This document shows positions 38,869 to 47,714 of a stretch of 64,000 nt of DNA, one piece after another. The position numbers and the translations under genes are program-made. This DNA comes from Bradyrhizobium sp. SK17. Lineage in GTDB: Bacteria; Pseudomonadota; Alphaproteobacteria; Rhizobiales; Xanthobacteraceae. Positions within the stretch are counted from its first letter, which is position 1. Every line of letters begins with the position of its first letter. Where the stretch lies: contig NZ_CP025113.1 in NCBI RefSeq assembly GCF_002831585.1, positions 1,426,001 through 1,490,000 on the forward strand, written 5' to 3'. The notes below the pieces were generated by a model that was not told the DNA's origin, searched no databases, and saw only the letters and a program-made list of their open reading frames with translations.

Positions 38869-39255
38869 TCAACCGGGCGTGTGACAGACCGCCTCGATAT
38901 TGTGCCCGTCGGGATCGAGCACGAATGCGCCGTAATAATTGGGGTGATAATGCGCGCGGATCCCGGGCGCGCCATTGTCGCGGCCGCCGGCCGCCATCGC
39001 CGCCGCGTAGAAGGCATCGACGGTGGCGCGGTCCTTGGCGATGATGGCGATATGTACCGGCTTGTCCATCGCGCCTTCGCCGCCGATCCAGAAGTCCGGC
39101 TTGCCGTTGGCGCCGAAGCCCGCCGCGGGCGCGTGCCCGGTCACCTCGGCCGGCACTTCCATGATCAGGCTGTAGTCGAGCGGCGCCAGCGCCGTCTGGT
39201 AGAACGCCTTCGCGCGTTGATAGTCGGAGACCGAAAAGCCGATATGGTCGATCAT
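38869..39255 (-). CDS. VOC family (glyoxalase/bleomycin-resistance-like) protein
   Basis: A 128-residue protein with two beta-alpha-beta-beta-beta modules. Candidate metal ligands are His4 in MIDHIGFSVSDY, the histidine in PVHIAI (about 72) and the glutamate in GHNIEAVCH near the C-terminus. The pattern FVLDPDGHNIEAV is typical of glyoxalase-related members. The reaction is unknown. It is upstream of the small Pro-rich frame on the same strand. Confidence 0.92.
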   Translation of the reverse strand: MIDHIGFSVSDYQRAKAFYQTALAPLDYSLIMEVPAEVTGHAPAAGFGANGKPDFWIGGEGAMDKPVHIAIIAKDRATVDAFYAAAMAAGGRDNGAPGIRAHYHPNYYGAFVLDPDGHNIEAVCHTPG

Positions 39256-39435
39256 CGCGTGGCTCCCTTGTCGTGAGGCATTTGCATCCCCGATCTCGAT
39301 TCGCCTCTGCCTTGGAGAGGTCGCTTTGCATCCGAGAGCAAAGCAGGTCGCAATCTGTTCTTTCGGCAGCTACCGTTACCTGCGGCTGCACCTCATTCCA
39401 ACCGTCCGCTTTGACGCATGGCGCGCGCGGTTCAC

Positions 39436-41580
39436 TCACTCCGCCGGCGCCTGGTCCCGCCGCAGCCGGCGCGAGCGCGCGGCCTTGTGCAGCACGCGCG
39501 AAAGCTGTTCGGCCGAGTAGGGCTTCTGTAGCAACTCGAAGCCGCCGCTGCCTTGTTGCGACAGCACCTGGCTGTAGCCGGAGGCGAGCACGATTGGCAG
39601 GTCGAGCCGCTGCCGGCGGATCTCCTCCGCGAGCTCGATGCCGCTCATGCCGGGCATCACGACGTCGGTGAACACGAGGTCGAACCGGCCTGAGTCAATG
39701 GCAAGCTCCTCCAGCGCGTGGGTGGCGTTCTCCACCAGCACGCAGGTGCAGCCGAGCTGGGTCAGCGTGTCGGCGGCGAACTTTCCGACCTCGGCATTGT
39801 CCTCGACGATCAAGACCGATGCGTTGGTCCCATCGACCGGCAGCGCATCGTCGGCGAGCGGCGACGGTGTGTCGTGGTCGCCGACGACGCGCGGCAGATA
39901 GAGCGTGAAGGTCGTGCCCTTGCCGACTTCGCTGGTGACATCCACCTCGCCGCCGGACTGCTTGGCGAAGCCGAACACCTGCGACAGGCCGAGGCCGGTG
40001 CCCTGGCCGACCTCCTTGGTGGTGTAGAACGGCTCGAAGATCCGGCCGAACAGCTCCTGCGGAATTCCGACGCCGGTGTCGGTCACCGTAACCGCGACAT
40101 GGCCGTGCGCGCTCGGCGCGCCGGCCACGTTGGCCGGCAGGCTGCTCACCGGGCGGACCGCGATCGTGAGCCGGCCGACGCCATCCATGGCGTCGCGCGC
40201 ATTCACTGCCATGTTGATCACGGCGGTCTCGAACTGGCCCGCATCGGCGTTGACCAGGCAGATCTCGTCGGGCACCTGCGCTGCGATCTCGATCCGCGAG
40301 CCGATCAGCGTGGCAATCATCTCGCACAGGGTCCGGACGTTCTGGCAGGCGTCGAACACTTCGGGCTTGAGGGCCTGCCGTCGCGCGAACGCGAGCAGCT
40401 GGTTGGTGAGCTTGGCGGCACGGTTCACGGTGTTGGAGATCGCGTCGATGTAGCGCTGCCGCCGCGGCTCCGGCAGGTCGGGCCGCCGCAACATGTCGAC
40501 CGACGCGCGGATCACGGTGAGCAGATTGTTGAAATCGTGCGCGACGCCGCCGGTGAGTTGCCCGAGCGCTTCCAGCCGCTGGCCATGCCGCAGTGCATCC
40601 TCGGCCTCGATCCGCCGGTTGGCCTCCTCCTCCAGGCGCTCGGTTCGCTGGTAGGCGAGCGCCAGCAGGCCAAACAGCAGGGCTGTGGCCGGAATGCCGA
40701 AGATCAAATGCTGGGCCATGGTCGTGATCCAGCGCGCCCGGATCGCCGAGGTTTCGAGGCCCGCGGTGACATAGAGCGGGTATTCGGGCAGCCGCTCGTA
40801 GCGCATGCGCCGTTCGATGCCGTCGACGGGGGAGCGGATCGTCATGGTGCCGGCCTGCGGATTGGCGGCCATTTGTTGTCCGAGCGGCCCGCTCGGCTCG
40901 AACCTGGCCTGGTGGTCGACGACCGGGAAGTGCGCCAGCACCGCGCCGTCGGTCCGGATCAGCGCCAGGAAGCTGCCGGGCTCACGGCCGATCCGGGCGT
41001 AGAAATTCTCGAAATATTCGGGAAGCACCGAGGCCTGGATCACGCCGGCAAAGCTGCCATCCTCGTTGCTGCGGCGCCGGCCGACGCTGAAGAATCGCGC
41101 GCCCTGATAGGGCAGCCGCGGCGTCAGCACCTCGCCGATGAAGGTGCCGATGTTGCCCTGGGCATGGATCCGGAAATAGTCCCGGTCCGAGAAATCGACG
41201 TCGGGGGCCGGCTCGACCAGGCTGTTGACGAGCGCCCGGCCGTTGGCATCGAACACCCAGAGCGACTTCACCTGGGGAAGCGCCTCCGCGACCTGGCGCA
41301 GCCGGTCGTGCAGGTTCTTCTCGTGCGCGACGATCTCGGCATCGCTCATGCCGCGGACGACCTCGGTGACCTCGGACAGGCTGCGGTCGATGGTCTCGAA
41401 CACCTTGAGCGCGTGCTCATGGGTGACATCGAGCGTCCGCTGGATCTCCTGGTCGGCGGCCTCGCTGTTCGAGATCCGCGACATCGCAGATGCGAAGCCG
41501 AACAGCGCCAGCGGAAGGGCCAGCGAGGCGGCCATCATCCATTGCAGCAGTCTCAGCGAATTGCGTTGTGCGGGTTGCAC
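39436..41580 (-). CDS. Hybrid sensor histidine kinase / response regulator
   Basis: A 714-residue membrane sensor. Helices at about 14-32 and 286-309 flank a periplasmic dCache/PDC-type domain that includes VDFSDRDYFRIHA near 128-140. The HisKA domain has H348 in GVAHDFNNLL. The ATPase domain follows with N and G boxes (INMAVNARDAM, DTGVGIP, GTGLGLS). A C-terminal receiver carries the phosphoacceptor in FDLVFTDVVMPGMSG near 645. The signal is unknown. No output regulator is adjacent; the lone receiver at 21 kb is a possible but unproven partner. Confidence 0.93.
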   Translation of the reverse strand: MQPAQRNSLRLLQWMMAASLALPLALFGFASAMSRISNSEAADQEIQRTLDVTHEHALKVFETIDRSLSEVTEVVRGMSDAEIVAHEKNLHDRLRQVAEALPQVKSLWVFDANGRALVNSLVEPAPDVDFSDRDYFRIHAQGNIGTFIGEVLTPRLPYQGARFFSVGRRRSNEDGSFAGVIQASVLPEYFENFYARIGREPGSFLALIRTDGAVLAHFPVVDHQARFEPSGPLGQQMAANPQAGTMTIRSPVDGIERRMRYERLPEYPLYVTAGLETSAIRARWITTMAQHLIFGIPATALLFGLLALAYQRTERLEEEANRRIEAEDALRHGQRLEALGQLTGGVAHDFNNLLTVIRASVDMLRRPDLPEPRRQRYIDAISNTVNRAAKLTNQLLAFARRQALKPEVFDACQNVRTLCEMIATLIGSRIEIAAQVPDEICLVNADAGQFETAVINMAVNARDAMDGVGRLTIAVRPVSSLPANVAGAPSAHGHVAVTVTDTGVGIPQELFGRIFEPFYTTKEVGQGTGLGLSQVFGFAKQSGGEVDVTSEVGKGTTFTLYLPRVVGDHDTPSPLADDALPVDGTNASVLIVEDNAEVGKFAADTLTQLGCTCVLVENATHALEELAIDSGRFDLVFTDVVMPGMSGIELAEEIRRQRLDLPIVLASGYSQVLSQQGSGGFELLQKPYSAEQLSRVLHKAARSRRLRRDQAPAE

Positions 41581-41790
41581 GGGCGCTCCGGCTCCTTGCG
41601 GACCTTAACGCAAACCGTTGCGCTGGAGAAACCCAAACCCGGCCTCCGGAGGGCGCCGCGGGCGTACGGTTGCCGTCGCCGCGTCCGGCCGGGCCGCGCA
41701 CACAGGCCGTCCGCCGCGATCACGCCCCCGTTAACAAGACAGCTTCAGTCAAGCGGAAAATCGGCCGGGATGCCGATCGCAGGTGCTGTT

Positions 41791-41805
41791 TTTAGGAGTT
41801 CTAAA
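41791..41805. promoter_or_regulatory. Palindromic Irr/ICE-like box upstream of feoAB
   Basis: TTTAGGA-G-TTCTAAA is a near-perfect palindrome (6 of 7 pairs). It lies 55 bases upstream of the feoA start. Rhizobial Irr (ICE) boxes are known to have TTTAGAA/TTCTAAA-type half-sites, and feo genes are sensible targets. The assignment to Irr, not Fur or RirA, is inference. Confidence 0.55.
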
Positions 41806-41859
41806 ACCTCTCACGGGCAAATGCTTGACCCTGTGACTACCTGCTGAAAAACAGGCCGG

Positions 41860-42147
41860 ATGACAGGCGATCCAAACACCACCCAGGACAGTTTTCGGGA
41901 CATCCGGCTCGGACATGCGGATCGCGGTTTTGTCGGCAAGATCGTCAGGCTCGATGCGCTCGTGACGGGCTCATCGCTCTCCCCGCAGGAGCTGGAGCAG
42001 CGCCTCGTCGAGATGGGATTTGTGGAAGGCGCGCGCGTGGAGATCCTGCACGAGGGGACGATCCGGAGGGACCCGATCGCGGTGCGCGTCGACAGCATCA
42101 CGATCGCGCTGCGCCGGAGTGAAGCCATGGCCGTGATCGTCGAATGA
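41860..42147 (+). CDS. feoA: Ferrous iron transport protein A (FeoA)
   Basis: A 95-residue SH3-like cytosolic partner of FeoB. The central block SPQELEQRLVEMGFVEGARVEILHEG (about 41-66) and IAVRVDSITIALRRSEA are typical of the FeoA family. Its stop overlaps the feoB start by four bases (ATGA), so the two are translationally coupled. A palindromic Irr-like box lies upstream. Confidence 0.93.
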   Translation: MTGDPNTTQDSFRDIRLGHADRGFVGKIVRLDALVTGSSLSPQELEQRLVEMGFVEGARVEILHEGTIRRDPIAVRVDSITIALRRSEAMAVIVE

Positions 42148-44018
42148 CAACTGCATCCTTGCGTCTGGCGCTGGTCGGTGCGCCGAACACCGGCAAGACG
42201 TCGCTGTTCAACCGGTTGACCGGCAGCACCCAGAAGGTCGCCAACTATCCCGGCGTCACGGTCGAGCGCAAATCCGGCGGCTTCGTCACGCCGGAGGGCC
42301 GCAGCGTGACCGTGCTCGATTTGCCCGGCACCTATTCGCTGCGCGGCCGCAGCCCGGACGAGGAGATCACCCGCGACATCGTGCTCGGCCGCTTCGAGGG
42401 CGAGGCGGTGCCCGATCTGATGCTGTGCGTCGCCGACGCCACCAACCTGCGGCTGACCTTGCGGCTGGTGCTCGAGCTGAAGCAGATCGGCCGGCCGATG
42501 ATGCTGGTGCTCAACATGATCGACATCGCCAAGCGCCGCGGCGTCACGATCGATCTCGACCGGATGTCGCAGGAGCTGGGGCTGCCGATCGTCACCTCGG
42601 TCGCGGTCCGCAAGGGCGGTGTCGACGAGCTGCTGAAGCGGACCGACGAATTCCTGTCGAAGTCGCATGAAGCGGCGGCCAGCGAATGGACCGCGCCGAC
42701 GATCGCCGATCTCAAGGCGGCGCAGCGCGAGGCGGATCGCATCATCGCCGCTGTCGTGACGCTGCCGGCCAAGCCCGACACGCTGACCAACCGGATCGAT
42801 TCCGTCGTGCTGCATCCGGTCTGGGGTATCGTGATCCTGGCCGTGATCCTGTTCGTGATGTTCCAGGCGGTGTTCACCTGGGCGCAGCCGGCGATGGAAT
42901 TGCTGTCGGACAGCTTCGCCGCGCTCGGGCAGTTGATCCACGACATCCTGCCCGCGAACTGGAGCCTGTTGCAGAGCTTCCTGCAGAACGGCGTGATTTC
43001 GGGCGTCGGCAGCGTCATCGTGTTCCTGCCGCAGATCATCATCATCTTCCTGTTCATCCTGCTGCTGGAAGATTTCGGCTACATGGCGCGCGCCGCGTTC
43101 CTGATGGACCGCATCATGGGCGGCGCCGGGCTGCATGGCCGCGCCTTCATTCCGCTGCTGTCGAGTTTCGCCTGCGCCATTCCCGGCATCATGGCGACGC
43201 GGGTGATCGACAATCCGCGCGATCGCCTGACCACGATCCTGATCGCGCCGCTGATGACCTGCTCGGCGCGGATTCCGGTCTACACGCTGATCATCTCCGC
43301 CTTCGTGCCGTCGACCACGCTGTGGGGCTTCGTCAATTTGCAGGGGCTCGTGATGTTCGGCCTCTATGCCGCAGGGATCACCAGCGCGCTGACGGTCTCG
43401 GCGATCGCAAAATTCTTCCTGTGGCGCGATCATGCGCCGGCGCCGTTCATGCTGGAATTGCCCGACTACAAGATGCCACGGCTGCGCAGCATCGCGATCG
43501 GCGTGTTCAACCGCGCCAAGATGTTCCTGTACCGAGCCGGCACCACGATTCTCTCGATGATGGTGCTGATCTGGTTCCTGGCCTCGTTCCCGCAGGCACC
43601 GGCCGGGGCCGAGGGGCCGGCGATCAACTACAGCTTCGCGGCGATGATCGGCCATGCGCTCGAGCCGCTGCTGCGGCCGATCGGCTTCAACTGGCAGATC
43701 GCGGTGGCGCTGATCCCGGGCATGGCGGCGCGCGAGGTCGCGGTCGCGGCGCTCGGCACCGTCTATTCGATCGAGGGCGGCAAGGAGGCGGCGGATGCGA
43801 TCGGCCAGGTGCTGGCGCAGAAATGGACGCTCGCCACCGCGCTGTCGATGCTGGTCTGGTACATCTTCGCCCCGCAATGCGCCTCGACGCTCGCGGTGAT
43901 CCGCCGCGAGACCGGCGGCGCGAAGTGGATGGTGGTGACGTTCCTCTACATGCTGGCGCTGGCCTATGCCGCGAGCTTCCTGACCTTCAACCTGGCGCAG
44001 GCGCTGGGGCTGCATTAG
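42144..44018 (+). CDS. feoB: Ferrous iron transporter B (FeoB)
   Basis: A 624-residue inner-membrane Fe(II) transporter with an N-terminal G domain. G1 is GAPNTGKTS (12-20), G3 is DLPGTYS (59-65) and G4 is NMID near 120. About nine membrane segments follow, with the FeoB gate signatures LLSSFACAIPGIMATR and MAAREVAVAALG. It is shorter than E. coli FeoB (773 residues) but within the range seen in alphaproteobacteria. It is the second gene of the feoAB operon. Confidence 0.97.
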   Translation: MTTASLRLALVGAPNTGKTSLFNRLTGSTQKVANYPGVTVERKSGGFVTPEGRSVTVLDLPGTYSLRGRSPDEEITRDIVLGRFEGEAVPDLMLCVADATNLRLTLRLVLELKQIGRPMMLVLNMIDIAKRRGVTIDLDRMSQELGLPIVTSVAVRKGGVDELLKRTDEFLSKSHEAAASEWTAPTIADLKAAQREADRIIAAVVTLPAKPDTLTNRIDSVVLHPVWGIVILAVILFVMFQAVFTWAQPAMELLSDSFAALGQLIHDILPANWSLLQSFLQNGVISGVGSVIVFLPQIIIIFLFILLLEDFGYMARAAFLMDRIMGGAGLHGRAFIPLLSSFACAIPGIMATRVIDNPRDRLTTILIAPLMTCSARIPVYTLIISAFVPSTTLWGFVNLQGLVMFGLYAAGITSALTVSAIAKFFLWRDHAPAPFMLELPDYKMPRLRSIAIGVFNRAKMFLYRAGTTILSMMVLIWFLASFPQAPAGAEGPAINYSFAAMIGHALEPLLRPIGFNWQIAVALIPGMAAREVAVAALGTVYSIEGGKEAADAIGQVLAQKWTLATALSMLVWYIFAPQCASTLAVIRRETGGAKWMVVTFLYMLALAYAASFLTFNLAQALGLH

Positions 44019-44131
44019 GCGGAGTGCTGCGTTCCGTCATACGGACCAGAGGTCGCAGCGGTTACAATGGGTCGAACGACGAAGTAGAGTTGATCCGGAG
44101 CGCATCACGCGCTTACCTGCGAGACCATGCA

Positions 44132-46882
44132 ATGTCGACCTTCGGCCTGGAGCGGGTATTCTCGCCGCGGAGCATCGCGGTGGTCGGCGGCAGCCCGCGA
44201 CCGTCATCGCTCGGCGCGGCGGTGCTGCGAAACATCAAGGCGAGCGGCTTCGGCGGCAAGGTTGGCGTCGTCAACCGGCAATATGCCGATGTCGATGGCG
44301 TGCCGACCGTTCCGGATCTGAAGTCGCTCCCGTTCACGCCCGATCTCGTCGTCATCAGCGCGCCGGCGGCTGCCGTGCCGGAGATCGTGGCGGAGGCAGC
44401 CTTGGCCGGCGTCGCCGGTGCCGCGATCCTGTCGGCCGGTCTCGGCCACGGCGCGGGCTCGCTTGCGGACATCGCCGGGCAGACGGCGCGGCGCCACGGC
44501 ATGCGTCTGATCGGGCCGAATTGCCTCGGCGTCATGGTGCCGCGTGCGAAGCTCAATGCGAGCTTCGCCTCGCATCAGCCGTCCGATGGACATGTCGCAC
44601 TGATCTCGCAGTCCGGCGCGGTCGCATCGGCGATGATCGAATGGGCGGCGGAGCGGAGGCTCGGCTTCTCCGGCATCGCCTCGATCGGCGATCAGCTCGA
44701 CGTCGACGTCGCCGACCTGCTGGATCATTTCGCGCTCGACGACCATACCAGCGCGATCCTGATCTACCTCGAGGCGGTCAAGGATGCGCGCAAGTTCATG
44801 TCGGCGGCGCGCGCCGCGGCACGGTTGAAGCCGGTCATCATCGTCAAGTCGGGGCGGATGGCGCAGGGCGCGATCGCCGCTGCGACCCACACCGGCGCGC
44901 TGGCCGGCTCCGATGCGGTCTATGACGCCGCGTTCCGCCGCGCCGGCATGCTGCGCGTCTACGACCTGCGCCAATTGTTCGATTGTGCCGAGTTGCTCGG
45001 CCGCGGCTTCGTTCCGCGCGGCAACCGGCTGGCGATCCTGACCAATGGCGGCGGCCTCGGCATCCTCGCGACCGACCGGCTCGCCGAGCTGGGCGGCGTT
45101 CCCGCGACCTTGGCGACGGAGACGATCGAACGGCTCGACAAGATGCTGCCGCCGGGCTGGTCGTGCGCCAATCCGGTCGACATCGCCGGCGATGCCGATG
45201 CCGCGCGCTATGTGGTGGCGCTCAACGCGTTGCTCGATGACACCAACAGCGACGCGGTGCTGGTCGCGAATGTCGAGATGGCGGTGGCGCCGGCCGAGGG
45301 CATCGCCGAGGCGGTGGCGCAATGCGTCCGTGAGCGCAGGTCGAAGCGGAGCGCGGTTGCCGCACTGGTGCTCGCGGCGTGGGTCGGCGCCGACGAGCGC
45401 ACCGGCGCGATCTTCGAGGCGGCGCGGATCCCGCATTTCCCGACCGAGGACGATGCGGTGCGCGCCTTCATGTATCTGGTGCGCTACCGCGAGGCCTCCA
45501 CGGCACTCGCCGCGACCCCGCCCGGCGTTGCCTCGGTGTTCACCCCGGAGACGGCGGCGGCGCGGCACGTCGTCTTGAACGCGTTGTCGGAGGGACGGGC
45601 CTGGCTCGACCCGGCCGAGATCGTCGCCCTGTTCGAGGCCTATCGGATCCCGATCGTGACGACCATCGTCGCCGACGGAGCCGAGGACGCCGCGGAGAAG
45701 GCGGCGCCGTTCCTGGCCGAGGGACATGCCATCGTGGTCAGGGTGTTCTCGCGCGACATCCGACACGCCTCCGATGTCGGTGGCGTGATCCTCGATCTGC
45801 GCACCAGGGACAGCGTCGTCGAGGCGGCCAGGACGGTCATGGACCGCGCACGAAGCGCACGGCCCGATGCCATCCTGCAAGGCGTGACGATCCAGCCGAT
45901 GATCGTGCGCCGCGCGGCGCGCGAATTGATCCTCGGCATCGCCGACGATCCGACCTTCGGCCCGGTGATCGTGTTCGGGCGCGGTGGTCCCGCGGTCGAG
46001 GTGATCAATGACAAGGCGCTGGCGTTGCCGCCGCTCGACATGAATCTCGCCCGTGAACTGGTCGGGCGCACCCGCGTCTCGCGGCTGCTCGGCGGCTATG
46101 GCGACGTGGCGGCGGTCCCGGCCGATGTGGTGCCGCTCACGCTGGTCAAGCTGGCGCAGATGGCGGCCGATATTCCCGAAGTCGCCGAGCTCGACATCAA
46201 TCCGATGCTGGCGGATGAGAGCGGCGTGCTCGCGCTCGATGCGCGGGTGGCGATTCGCAAGCCCGCGCGACTGTTTGCGGGCCATACGAGGCTCGCGGTC
46301 AGGCCCTATCCGTCGCAATGGGAGGGCGAGCTCGCGTTACGCGACGGCTCGCGCGTCACGGTGCGTCCGATGCGGCCCGAGGACGAGCCGATGGTCGATG
46401 GCTTCTTCAAGCGCGTGAGCGCCGAGGACCTCAGGCTGCGCTTCTTCCACGCCATGAAGGAATTCTCGCATGCGTTCATCGCGCGGCTCACCCAGCTCGA
46501 CTATGCGCGCGCGATGGCCTTTGTTGCGCTCGATCCGGCGACCGGCGAGATGATGGGAGCGGTGCGGCTGCATTCGGACTCGCTCTACGAGAACGCCGAA
46601 TATGCGATCCTGTTGCAGTCCGATCTCAAAGGCAAAGGGCTCGGCTGGGCGCTGATGCAGCTCCTGATCCACTATGCGCAGTCGGAGGGATTGCAGCGGC
46701 TGTCAGGCCAGGTGCTGACCGAGAACACCACGATGATCGGAATGTGCCGCGATCTCGGCTTCACCGTCACGATGGATCCGGAGGATCACAGCATCGTCGA
46801 CGTCGTCCTCGACCTCCGCAAGCCGGGGGTCGCTGCGGTCGGTGCCGATATCCTGATCCGGCCGGCGGCGGCTGGGCGCTGA
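44132..46882 (+). CDS. PatZ-like protein: acyl-CoA synthetase (ADP-forming)-type domain fused to GNAT acetyltransferase
   Basis: A 916-residue protein. Residues 1-130 are a CoA-binding domain (SPRSIAVVGGSPRP at 11-24). A succinyl-CoA-ligase-like part follows, with THTGALAGSDA (252-262) including His253 at the site of the phospho-histidine of ADP-forming synthetases. ATP-grasp-like sequence is at about 480-700, and a GNAT domain closes the protein (SDLKGKGLGWALMQLL near 834). This is the architecture of Pat/PatZ lysine acetyltransferases that regulate acyl-CoA synthetases. The start was placed at the canonical N-terminus, well inside a longer frame overlapping feoB. Confidence 0.88.
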   Translation: MSTFGLERVFSPRSIAVVGGSPRPSSLGAAVLRNIKASGFGGKVGVVNRQYADVDGVPTVPDLKSLPFTPDLVVISAPAAAVPEIVAEAALAGVAGAAILSAGLGHGAGSLADIAGQTARRHGMRLIGPNCLGVMVPRAKLNASFASHQPSDGHVALISQSGAVASAMIEWAAERRLGFSGIASIGDQLDVDVADLLDHFALDDHTSAILIYLEAVKDARKFMSAARAAARLKPVIIVKSGRMAQGAIAAATHTGALAGSDAVYDAAFRRAGMLRVYDLRQLFDCAELLGRGFVPRGNRLAILTNGGGLGILATDRLAELGGVPATLATETIERLDKMLPPGWSCANPVDIAGDADAARYVVALNALLDDTNSDAVLVANVEMAVAPAEGIAEAVAQCVRERRSKRSAVAALVLAAWVGADERTGAIFEAARIPHFPTEDDAVRAFMYLVRYREASTALAATPPGVASVFTPETAAARHVVLNALSEGRAWLDPAEIVALFEAYRIPIVTTIVADGAEDAAEKAAPFLAEGHAIVVRVFSRDIRHASDVGGVILDLRTRDSVVEAARTVMDRARSARPDAILQGVTIQPMIVRRAARELILGIADDPTFGPVIVFGRGGPAVEVINDKALALPPLDMNLARELVGRTRVSRLLGGYGDVAAVPADVVPLTLVKLAQMAADIPEVAELDINPMLADESGVLALDARVAIRKPARLFAGHTRLAVRPYPSQWEGELALRDGSRVTVRPMRPEDEPMVDGFFKRVSAEDLRLRFFHAMKEFSHAFIARLTQLDYARAMAFVALDPATGEMMGAVRLHSDSLYENAEYAILLQSDLKGKGLGWALMQLLIHYAQSEGLQRLSGQVLTENTTMIGMCRDLGFTVTMDPEDHSIVDVVLDLRKPGVAAVGADILIRPAAAGR

Positions 46883-46910
46883 TATAAACGCCAGCCGCCG
46901 TTGCGTCGGA

Positions 46911-47696
46911 TCAGATCTGGCGTTCGACCATCTTGAACTTGAGCTCGGCGATCGCTTCCGAGGGATTGAGGCCCTTCGGGCACGCCTTGGCGCAGTTCAT
47001 AATGGTGTGGCAGCGATAGAGACGGAACGGGTCCTCGAGATTGTCGAGCCGCTCGCCGGTCGCTTCGTCGCGGGAGTCGGTGACCCAGCGCGTCGCCTGT
47101 AGCAGCGCGGCGGGGCCGAGGAAGCGTTCGCTGTTCCACCAGTAGCTCGGGCACGAGGTCGAGCAGCAGGCGCACAGGATGCACTCGTAGAGGCCGTCGA
47201 GCTTCTCGCGGTCCTCGTGGCTCTGCTTCCACTCCTTCTGCGGCGTCGGCGTCGTGGTCTTGAGCCACGGCTCGATCGAAGCGTACTGGGCGTAGAAATT
47301 GGTGAGGTCAGGAACCAGGTCCTTCACCACCGGCTGATGCGGCAGCGGATTGACCTTCACCGCGCCACCGGCGCCGACATCGTGCATCGACTTGGTGCAG
47401 GCCAGGGTGTTCTGGCCGTCGATGTTCATCGCGCAGGAGCCGCAAACGCCTTCGCGGCAGGAGCGGCGGAAGGTCAGCGTCGGGTCGATGTGGTTCTTGA
47501 TCCAGATCAGACCGTCCAGCACCATCGGACCGCAATCGTGGGTGTCGACATAGTAGGTGTCGACGCTCGGATTCTTGCCGTCGTCCGGATTCCAGCGATA
47601 CACACGAAATTCGCGGGTCTCGGTGGCGCCGGCCGGCTTCGGCCAGGTCTTGCCGCCGGAAATCCTCGAATTCTTCGGAAGTGCGAATTCAACCAT
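46911..47696 (-). CDS. sdhB: Succinate dehydrogenase iron-sulfur subunit
   Basis: A 261-residue Complex II subunit that passes electrons from FAD to the quinone site. The [2Fe-2S] cysteines lie in [15 protein letters not shown], with a later Cys in LACTKS. The [4Fe-4S] and [3Fe-4S] ligands are in [16 protein letters not shown] and [17 protein letters not shown]. It is the last gene of the sdhCDAB operon and begins 18 bases after sdhA. Confidence 0.98.
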   Translation of the reverse strand: MVEFALPKNSRISGGKTWPKPAGATETREFRVYRWNPDDGKNPSVDTYYVDTHDCGPMVLDGLIWIKNHIDPTLTFRRSCREGVCGSCAMNIDGQNTLACTKSMHDVGAGGAVKVNPLPHQPVVKDLVPDLTNFYAQYASIEPWLKTTTPTPQKEWKQSHEDREKLDGLYECILCACCSTSCPSYWWNSERFLGPAALLQATRWVTDSRDEATGERLDNLEDPFRLYRCHTIMNCAKACPKGLNPSEAIAELKFKMVERQI

Positions 47697-47714
47697 GTCT
47701 GCTCGCCTTCGTTC

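Noticed and set aside
39718..41847. A 709-codon open frame antisense to the hybrid histidine kinase
   Set aside because: The kinase frame carries all expected motifs; the opposing frame has none.
42686..44131. A long upstream extension of the PatZ-like gene into feoB
   Set aside because: The frame happens to be open through feoB, but family homology and the N-terminal CoA-binding domain begin at 44132.
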